Source: Alcanivorax sp. (GTDB lineage: Bacteria; Pseudomonadota; Gammaproteobacteria; Pseudomonadales; Alcanivoracaceae). From it: a DNA stretch of 7,089 bases. The notes beneath the pieces were generated by a model. That model was given only the letters and a program-made list of their open reading frames with translations, was not told the DNA's origin and did no database searches. Below are positions 1-5,048 of the stretch, one piece after another. How positions within the stretch are numbered: position 1 is the stretch's first letter; the number at the start of each line of letters is the position of its first letter. A program made the position numbers and the translations under genes. The stretch lies in assembly GCA_007135015.1 (NCBI GenBank), contig SLJS01000159.1, forward strand, positions 1-7,089. The letters are read 5' to 3'.

Positions 1-269
1 CCGGGAGCGACCGCAGGGAGCGTCCTCGAAGGTCGCGCCAGCGACCGTGCCCGAAGCGACCAAAGGGAGCGTGCCCGAAGCGGCCACAGGCCGCGTGCTC
101 TTGCCTGCACGGCCCCTTCGGGGCCTTCCAGCGGTGCGACCCCCAGTCCTGGAGCCATCGAAGATGGCGCCGGGAGCGACCGCAGGGAGCGTCCTCGAAG
201 GTCGCGCCAGCGACCGTGCCCGAAGCGACCAAAGGGAGCGTGCCCGAAGCGGCCACAGGCCGCGTGCTC
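1..269 (+). repeat. Direct duplication with 169-bp period (1-100 = 170-269)
   Basis: Bases 1-100 and 170-269 are identical at all 100 positions by direct reading. After base 100 the first copy runs into TTGCCTGCAC and the opposite arm of the next element. After base 269 the second copy continues with one more hairpin (273-290). Perfect identity in non-coding DNA implies a recent duplication, gene conversion or selection on the unit. The first copy may begin before the window, so its true left limit is unknown. Confidence 0.93.
127..153 (+). repeat. Core of the left bipartite element
   Basis: A 27-bp segment bounded by the inverted pair TCCAG (127-131) and CTGGA (149-153), with a 17-nt interior that carries no linker. 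The imperfect palindrome CCAG-TC-CTGG (143-152) lies at its right side. The repeat polarity reverses here: the hairpin at 111-125 has its linker reading away to the left, and those from 154 on have linkers reading away to the right. The same core occurs on the opposite strand at 4877-4903 with one substitution. Confidence 0.75.
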
Positions 270-299
270 GAAGCTCGCGCAAGCGCGAGCGTGCTCAAA

Positions 300-443
300 C
301 AACAACTCCTTGCCCCGCGCCAGTGGTTGCCGGAGAATGGCCGCGGCCCGGCGCACCGGGGGCGGGCCCGGGATACGCGGGGGAGACCGGGCGGCCAGGA
401 TGCTCTATGATTACCCTGAATTCATGACGTTAGCGGCGAAACC
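300..443 (+). other. ftsK leader region, GC-rich
   Basis: This is non-coding sequence between the end of the hairpin array and ftsK. It contains a small GC hairpin unrelated to the array family (CCCGG 347-351, loop CGCA, CCGGG 356-360), a run of GGGCCC/CCCGGG-type palindromes around 361-371, and then a local AT-richer patch (401-424) that holds the candidate -10 box. No SOS-type CTGT-N8-ACAG operator was seen by eye. Confidence 0.5.
383..411 (+). promoter_or_regulatory. Candidate sigma70-type promoter for ftsK-lolA-rarA
   Basis: TATGAT at 406-411 matches the -10 consensus at five of six positions and lies in the only AT-rich patch upstream of ftsK. At 17-bp spacing the -35 position (383-388, GAGACC) keeps only the central GAC of TTGACA. 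Initiation would fall near 417-419, giving a leader of roughly 25 nt. This is inferred from motif position only; the weak -35 makes it a modest call. Confidence 0.4.
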
Positions 444-2762
444 TTGAGTAATTCCCGAGCTGAAACCAATACGCCCGGCTGGGCGAGTCATTTGCGCCGC
501 GGGCTGGTCGAGGGGCTGGTGATCCTGCTGGTGGCCCTGTCGCTGTACCTGCTGCTGGCGCTGGGTTCCTACGACGCCCGGGACCCGGGCTGGTCCTTCG
601 TTGGCGAGGCCGGGCAGATCCATAACGCCGGTGGCCGTGCCGGCGCCTTCGCCGCGGACCTGCTGTTCATTCTCTTCGGCTATCTGGCGTACCTGTTTCC
701 CGTGTTGGTGGCCTTCTGGGCGCTGCGTGTGCTGCGCGAGCGCCACGCCGGACTTGCCGGCGACTGGCCCATGTTCAGTCTGCGGCTGGTGGGCTTCATC
801 CTCACCATGCTGGCCGGCACCGCCCTGGCCTGGTTGCATTTTGCCGGCAACGGCGCGGCCCTGCCGGAAGACGCCGGCGGCATCATCGGCCAGGTGGTCG
901 GCAACGCGGCCCTGGATGGGTTCAATCCCCTGGGCGGCACCCTGGTGCTGATCACGCTTTTTCTCATCGGGGTTACCATTTTCACGGACCTTTCCTGGAT
1001 CCGGTTGACGGAAAGGCTCGGGGCCTGGGCCCTCACGCTGTTCCGCAAGGTGCCCGTGCTGGTTCGCGAACTGAACGATCGGCGCAGACAGCGGCGCGAG
1101 GCGCAGGCCGCGCGGCAGCAGCGCCGGGTGAGTGTGGAGAGCGCGAAGAAGAAGGCGGCAGCCCGCAAGCCGCCGAAAATCGGCCCGCCGCCGAAGCAGG
1201 TGGAAAAGAGTGTGCGCGCCGAAAAGGAGCGCCAGCAGCCGCTGTTCTCGTCCCGGGTGACCGGAACCCTTCCGCCGCTTTCGTTGCTGGACCCGGTGGA
1301 CGACAGTTCCCGGGGCGGCTATTCCGAGGAAGCCCTGGACGGCATGTCCCGCCTGCTGGAAATCAAGCTCCGGGACTTCAACATCGAGGCCGAGGTGGTG
1401 GCGGTGCAACCCGGCCCGGTGATCACCCGTTTCGAGATCCAGCCCGCCGCTGGCGTCAAGGCCAGCCGCATTACCAACCTGGCCCGGGACCTGGCCCGGT
1501 CCCTGGCGGTGATCTCCGTGCGGGTGGTCGAGGTGATCCCCGGCAAGACCACCGTGGGCATCGAGATCCCCAACGAGCAGCGCGAGATCATCCGCTTTAC
1601 CGAGGCTGTGGGCAGCAAGGCGTTCGAGGACTCCGGCTCCATGCTCACCATGGCCCTGGGCAAGGACATCAGCGGCGAGCCCGTGGTAGCGGATCTGCAG
1701 AAGATGCCCCACCTGCTGGTGGCAGGCACCACCGGCTCGGGCAAGTCCGTGGGCCTCAATGCCATGCTGCTGTCGCTCATGTTCAAGGCCACCCCGGAAG
1801 AGGTGCGCCTGATCATGATCGACCCCAAGATGCTGGAACTGGCCGTCTACGACGGCATTCCCCACCTGCTTACCCCGGTGGTCACGGACATGAAGGAGGC
1901 GGCCAGTGCCCTGCGCTGGGGCGTGGGGGAAATGGAGCGCCGCTACCGGCTGATGGCGGCACTGGGCGTGCGCAATATTTCCGGCTGCAACCGCAAGATT
2001 GCCGAGGCGGAGAAGCGGGGCGAGCCGTTGCGCGACCCGTTGTGGAAACCGGAGGAAGCGCTGGATCCGCAGGAACCGGCCCCGGTACTTGAGAAGCTTC
2101 CCTACATCGTGATCGTGATCGATGAATTTGCCGACATGATGATGATCGTCGGCAAGAAGGTCGAAGAGCTGATCGCGCGAATCGCCCAGAAGGCGAGGGC
2201 GGCGGGTATTCACCTGATTCTTGCCACCCAGCGGCCCTCCGTGGACGTGATCACCGGCCTGATCAAGGCCAATGTGCCCTCGCGGATGGCCTTCCAGGTC
2301 TCGTCCAAGGTGGACTCACGCACCGTGCTGGACCAGGGCGGCGCCGAGCAGCTTCTCGGCCACGGGGACATGCTTTATTTGCCCGCCGGCACCAGTGTTC
2401 CGGAACGAGTCCACGGCGCCTTTGTCTCAGATGATGAGGTGCACCGCGTCTGCGATGACTGGCGCAAGCGGGGCGAGCCCGACTACCGCGAGGAGATTCT
2501 CCAGGGCGGCGAAGGCGGGGGAGCCATTCCCGGGCTGGACAGCGGCGGTGGCGAGGACGACGCGGAGCAGGACCCGCTTTATGACGAGGCGGTGGCCCAT
2601 GTGGTGCGTTCACGGCGCGCCTCGATCTCCGCGGTGCAACGCAAGCTCAAGATCGGCTACAACCGTGCCGCCCGGCTGGTGGAAGCCATGGAAATGGCGG
2701 GCGTGGTAAGCGAAGCCGGTCATAACGGCCAGCGCGAGGTGCTGGCCCCTTCCGACGAATAG
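444..2762 (+). CDS. ftsK: DNA translocase FtsK
   Basis: FtsK is a septum-anchored, ATP-driven double-stranded DNA pump that clears the terminus region, aligns chromosome dimers at dif and activates XerCD. The 772-aa product shows four hydrophobic segments (about residues 22-43, 66-96, 110-133, 163-182). A basic linker rich in Arg, Lys and Gln follows (about 200-270), far shorter than that of E. coli FtsK. The motor comes next, with an alpha domain from about 300, Walker A GTTGSGKS at 428-435 and Walker B IVIVIDE at 555-561 (D560, E561). The C-terminal gamma winged helix (about 705-768) includes IGYNRAAR at 737-744, the family's KOPS-reading and XerD-contacting domain. The start is TTG: the frame is closed by a stop at 417-419 and has no ATG or GTG before 444, and later starts would damage the first membrane segment. 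No strong Shine-Dalgarno is visible. It is the first gene of the cluster; lolA follows after 11 bp. Confidence 0.97.
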   Translation: MSNSRAETNTPGWASHLRRGLVEGLVILLVALSLYLLLALGSYDARDPGWSFVGEAGQIHNAGGRAGAFAADLLFILFGYLAYLFPVLVAFWALRVLRERHAGLAGDWPMFSLRLVGFILTMLAGTALAWLHFAGNGAALPEDAGGIIGQVVGNAALDGFNPLGGTLVLITLFLIGVTIFTDLSWIRLTERLGAWALTLFRKVPVLVRELNDRRRQRREAQAARQQRRVSVESAKKKAAARKPPKIGPPPKQVEKSVRAEKERQQPLFSSRVTGTLPPLSLLDPVDDSSRGGYSEEALDGMSRLLEIKLRDFNIEAEVVAVQPGPVITRFEIQPAAGVKASRITNLARDLARSLAVISVRVVEVIPGKTTVGIEIPNEQREIIRFTEAVGSKAFEDSGSMLTMALGKDISGEPVVADLQKMPHLLVAGTTGSGKSVGLNAMLLSLMFKATPEEVRLIMIDPKMLELAVYDGIPHLLTPVVTDMKEAASALRWGVGEMERRYRLMAALGVRNISGCNRKIAEAEKRGEPLRDPLWKPEEALDPQEPAPVLEKLPYIVIVIDEFADMMMIVGKKVEELIARIAQKARAAGIHLILATQRPSVDVITGLIKANVPSRMAFQVSSKVDSRTVLDQGGAEQLLGHGDMLYLPAGTSVPERVHGAFVSDDEVHRVCDDWRKRGEPDYREEILQGGEGGGAIPGLDSGGGEDDAEQDPLYDEAVAHVVRSRRASISAVQRKLKIGYNRAARLVEAMEMAGVVSEAGHNGQREVLAPSDE

Positions 2763-2765
2763 GAG
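2761..2765 (+). promoter_or_regulatory. Ribosome binding site of lolA
   Basis: AGGAG lies 8 nt before the lolA ATG and overlaps the last two bases of the ftsK TAG stop. This is an ideal position, supports the start at 2774 and suggests lolA is translated from the ftsK transcript. Confidence 0.8.
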
Positions 2766-2773
2766 AATTCCGG

Positions 2774-3397
2774 ATGCGATGGTTGCTGGTACTGATGATG
2801 GCCGCCGCGCCCCTTGCCCAGGCAGAATCGGATGACGAGGCCACCAGGGACCTGCTCGAGCGGCTCGCCGGGCTGGAAAGCCTTGCGGCGGATTTCGAGC
2901 AGTACACCCTGACCGAGGGTGGCGATCGTCTGCAGGAATCCCGGGGCTACATGGAGCTGGAGCGCCCCCGCAAGTTCCGCTGGCATGCCCGCGAGCCCTT
3001 TGAGCAGGTGGTGGTTTCCGACGGCGATGTGGTCTGGGTTCATGATGTGGACCTGGAGCAGGCGGTGGAGCGGCGGCTCAGCGACGAGATCGCCAATACG
3101 CCGGCCCTGCTGTTCAGCGGGGATACCGAAAAGGTATCCGACACTTTCCTGATCCGGGAAATTTCCCGGACAGACCAGAGCGTGACCTGGCGGCTGGTCC
3201 CGCGTGAGGACGAGCAGCTTTTCAGCCTGCTTGAAGTGACCTTCGAGCAGGGCCGGCCCGAGTCCATGCGCATGGAGGATGCGCTGGGCCAGAAGACGCG
3301 GGTGGAATTTCGTGATCTCAGCCTGAACGTGGCCATTGATCCGGAACGCTTCCGCTTTGAGCCGCCGGAGGGCACGGACGTCATCAGCGAGCTATGA
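2774..3397 (+). CDS. lolA: Outer-membrane lipoprotein carrier protein LolA
   Basis: LolA is the periplasmic chaperone that accepts lipoproteins released from the inner membrane by LolCDE and hands them to LolB at the outer membrane. The 207-aa precursor has a short signal peptide (MRWLLVLMMAAAPLAQA) with a likely signal peptidase I cut after A17, leaving about 190 residues, close to the usual family size. Family features are the N-terminal helix region (LLERLAGLESLAADFEQYT), the strand motif RPRKFRWHAREPFEQVVVSDG with the conserved P-x-x-F-R-W, and the strand VVWVHDVDLEQAVER. The C-terminal part (about residues 125-200) has the alternating pattern expected of the open beta-barrel half. The gene lies between ftsK and rarA, as in many gammaproteobacteria. 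Its stop overlaps the rarA start in ATGA, so the two are probably translationally coupled. Confidence 0.95.
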   Translation: MRWLLVLMMAAAPLAQAESDDEATRDLLERLAGLESLAADFEQYTLTEGGDRLQESRGYMELERPRKFRWHAREPFEQVVVSDGDVVWVHDVDLEQAVERRLSDEIANTPALLFSGDTEKVSDTFLIREISRTDQSVTWRLVPREDEQLFSLLEVTFEQGRPESMRMEDALGQKTRVEFRDLSLNVAIDPERFRFEPPEGTDVISEL

Positions 3398-4695
3398 GCG
3401 ATCTGTTCGCCCCGGCGGCGCCGGACAGCAGCCACCAGCCCCTTGCCGCGCGGCTGCGGCCGCGCACCCTGGACGACTATGTGGGCCAGACCCATCTGCT
3501 GGGTCCGGACCGCCCTCTGCGCCGGGCCCTGGAGCAGGGCCATCTCCATTCGATGATCCTCTGGGGGCCGCCCGGAACCGGCAAGACCACCCTGGCGTTG
3601 CTGTTGGCCAATCACGTGGAGGCGGAGTTCATCTCCCTGTCGGCGGTGCTCTCCGGGGTCAAGGATATCCGCAACGAGGTCGAACGCGCCCGCGAGCGGC
3701 TGGCACAGGGCCGGCGCACCGTGCTGTTCGTGGACGAGGTGCATCGCTTCAACAAGTCCCAGCAGGATGCCTTCCTGCCCCATGTGGAATCCGGCACTGT
3801 GATCTTCATCGGTGCCACCACCGAGAATCCTTCCTTCGAGCTCAACAATGCGCTGCTTTCCCGCGCCCGGGTCTACCGGCTGCGCAGTCTCGAACAGGAG
3901 GATCTGCGGCATCTGCTTGAAAGGGCGCTGGCCAGTGAAGTCCTTTCCGACATCCATCTCGGGGAGGAAGCCCGCCAGATGCTGCTGGAGTACAGCGACG
4001 GCGACGCCCGGCGAATGCTCAACGTGCTGGAACTTGGCGCGGACCTTGCCCGGGAGGAACACGGGGGCGATCTGGCCGTGCCGTTGCTTCGGGAGCTGCT
4101 GCGCGACAGCCTGCGCCGTTTCGACAAGGGCGGTGATCTCTTCTACGACCAGATCAGCGCTCTGCACAAGTCCATGCGCGGTTCCGACCCGGATGCCACG
4201 CTTTACTGGTTCACCCGCATGCTCGACGGTGGCGCCGACCCGCTCTACATCGCCCGGCGGGTGGTGCGCATGGCCAGCGAGGACGTGGGCAACGCTGACC
4301 CGCGGGCGCTGCGCATCGCGCTGGACGCCTGGGAGGTCCAGGAACGGCTGGGTTCGCCGGAAGGGGAGCTGGCGATTGGCCAGGCGCTTGTCTATCTGGC
4401 CGTCGCACCGAAAAGCAACGCCGTCTACCAGGCCTTCAATCGCGCGAAGCGTTTCGTGGCGGATCACCCCACCGACGAGGTGCCCCTGCACCTGCGCAAC
4501 GCCCCCACCAAACTCATGAAGGAAGAGGGCTTCGGCAAGGAATACCGCTACGCCCACGATTATCCCGACGCCTTCGTTCCCGGCGAGAAGTACTTCCCGG
4601 ACAGCCTCGAGTCCGTGACCTTCTACGAGCCCGTGGACCGGGGCCTGGAAATCCGTATCGGCGAAAAGCTGCGCGACCTGCGCGCAAGAAAATAG
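3394..4695 (+). CDS. rarA: Replication-associated recombination AAA+ ATPase RarA (MgsA)
   Basis: RarA is a clamp-loader-like AAA+ ATPase of the MgsA/WRNIP1/Mgs1 family that acts at stalled replication forks and interacts with SSB. The 433-aa protein, about family size (E. coli has 447), carries Walker A GPPGTGKT at residues 58-65. Walker B VLFVDEVHRF follows at 110-119 (D114, E115), running into the family signature FNKSQQDAFLP. The sensor-1 block IGATTENPSFELNNALLSR begins near 139, with a probable arginine finger at R157. The C-terminal half holds the MgsA tetramerisation region, recognisable by FYDQISALHKSMRGSDPDATLYW, RMASEDVGNADPRAL and YLAVAPKSNAVY. The ATG shares four bases with the lolA stop and has no close Shine-Dalgarno, so expression probably depends on upstream translation. 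The gene ends directly at the right hairpin array. crcB, which follows rarA in pseudomonads, is absent. Confidence 0.96.
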   Translation: MSDLFAPAAPDSSHQPLAARLRPRTLDDYVGQTHLLGPDRPLRRALEQGHLHSMILWGPPGTGKTTLALLLANHVEAEFISLSAVLSGVKDIRNEVERARERLAQGRRTVLFVDEVHRFNKSQQDAFLPHVESGTVIFIGATTENPSFELNNALLSRARVYRLRSLEQEDLRHLLERALASEVLSDIHLGEEARQMLLEYSDGDARRMLNVLELGADLAREEHGGDLAVPLLRELLRDSLRRFDKGGDLFYDQISALHKSMRGSDPDATLYWFTRMLDGGADPLYIARRVVRMASEDVGNADPRALRIALDAWEVQERLGSPEGELAIGQALVYLAVAPKSNAVYQAFNRAKRFVADHPTDEVPLHLRNAPTKLMKEEGFGKEYRYAHDYPDAFVPGEKYFPDSLESVTFYEPVDRGLEIRIGEKLRDLRARK

Positions 4696-5002
4696 CACGC
4701 TCGCTTCGCGAGCTTCGAGTACGGGGCGTGGCCCCGTCGAGCACGCGGCCTGTGGCCGCTCCGGGCACGGCCCTTCGGGCCTCCGGGCACGCTCCCTTTG
4801 GTCGCTTCGGGCACGGTCGCTGGCGCGACCTTCGAGGATGCTCCCTGCGGTCGCTCCCGGCGCCATCTCCGATGGCTCCAGGACTGGGGATCGCACCGCT
4901 GGAAGGCCCCGAAGGGGCCGTGCTGGAAGCAGCGCGCAGCGCTGCGTGCGGGGAGTCGCCGCAGGCGACGTGCCAGAAGGTCGCGAAGCGACCGTGCTTC
5001 AA
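4696..5002 (-). repeat. Right hairpin array (bipartite element, inverted relative to the left one)
   Basis: Twelve hairpins begin right after the rarA stop: 4699-4713, 4723-4735, 4745-4759, 4769-4781, 4791-4805, 4815-4830, 4840-4854 and 4862-4876; then a core (4877-4903); then 4905-4919, 4929-4945, 4955-4969 and 4979-4993. On the + strand the linkers left of the core read as the reverse complement (for example TTCGGGCAC). Those right of the core read forward (GTGCTGGAA, GTGCGGGGA, GTGCCAGAA, GTGCTTCAA). The reverse complement of 4741-4920 aligns with 110-269 with four substitutions and one 22-nt insertion, which is exactly one hairpin plus one linker (4769-4790). None of the hairpins is followed by a T-run, so they are not classic intrinsic terminators, although GC-rich hairpins at the end of rarA could still pause polymerase or protect the mRNA 3' end. 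There is no gene in this stretch. Confidence 0.92.
4877..4903 (-). repeat. Core of the right bipartite element
   Basis: This is the reverse complement of the left core, with a single difference (position 4890, equivalent to 140 on the left). It has the same TCCAG (4877-4881) and CTGGA (4899-4903) borders and the same 17-nt interior length. Linker polarity flips across it, so it is the point from which both arms of the element diverge. Confidence 0.75.
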
Positions 5003-5003
5003 G

Positions 5004-5009
5004 GATAAT
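5004..5009 (+). promoter_or_regulatory. Possible -10 box of a serS promoter
   Basis: GATAAT matches the -10 consensus at five of six positions and starts two bases after the last array linker. No acceptable -35 hexamer is seen at 16-18 bp spacing, because that position falls inside the last hairpin (4979-4993). A start near 5016 would give a leader of about 33 nt. It would let serS be transcribed independently of rarA, but support is limited to this one hexamer. Confidence 0.3.
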
Positions 5010-5048
5010 GTGCGGCTTTCACGGACTGGCAGAGGGACAAGAGCGCGC

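Larger units (their letters stand above)
1..299 (+). repeat. Left hairpin array (two tandem copies of a bipartite intergenic element, first one cut by the window edge)
   Basis: Eleven small hairpins can be read by eye: 7-21, 31-46, 56-70, 80-94, 111-125, 154-168, 176-190, 200-215, 225-239, 249-263 and 273-290. Most have 6-bp arms and a 3-4 nt loop, and within an arm they recur every 24-25 nt. They are separated by a 9-nt linker, GTGCYCGAA or a close variant. Stem sequences differ between units (GCGGCC, GGTCGC, GCCATC, GGCCCC, GCTCGCG) but stay complementary. Bases 1-100 recur without change at 170-269, so the stretch holds the end of one element plus a second element with its own core (127-153). 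No credible gene lies here; the open frame across it simply translates the repeat into an Arg/Ala/Ser-rich peptide. The array lies directly upstream of the ftsK leader. It could act on transcript ends or DNA topology, but the sequence does not show which. Confidence 0.9.

Noticed and set aside
1..299. CRISPR array (regular ~24-25 nt periodicity)
   Set aside because: The constant part is only a 9-nt linker, the intervening units are palindromes rather than unique spacers, polarity flips at a core, and no cas gene is present.
47..427. 126-codon open frame upstream of ftsK
   Set aside because: Most of it translates the hairpin repeat, giving Arg/Ala/Ser-rich sequence that recurs with the duplication. 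It has no ribosome binding site or protein-like pattern.
411..2213. 600-codon open frame on the minus strand across ftsK
   Set aside because: It is a shadow of ftsK in high-GC DNA: the translation is His/Gln/Gly-rich low-complexity with no recognisable domain, while the + strand gives a full FtsK with all motifs.
4699..4713. Intrinsic terminator of rarA
   Set aside because: The stem is perfect (GCTCGC/GCGAGC) but no T-run follows. It is one unit of the repeat array and cannot be called a classic terminator from sequence alone.
3040..4896. 618-codon open frame on the minus strand across lolA, rarA and the array
   Set aside because: It is antisense to two well-supported genes, begins inside the hairpin repeats, and shows no family motifs.
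4696..5002. Integron attC sites or a cassette array
   Set aside because: There are no cassette reading frames between hairpins and no RYYYAAC-type core sites. The units are far shorter than attC.
4728..5048. N-terminal extension of SerS
   Set aside because: The extension is repeat translation. Starting at 5049 gives the canonical SerRS N-terminus and family length.
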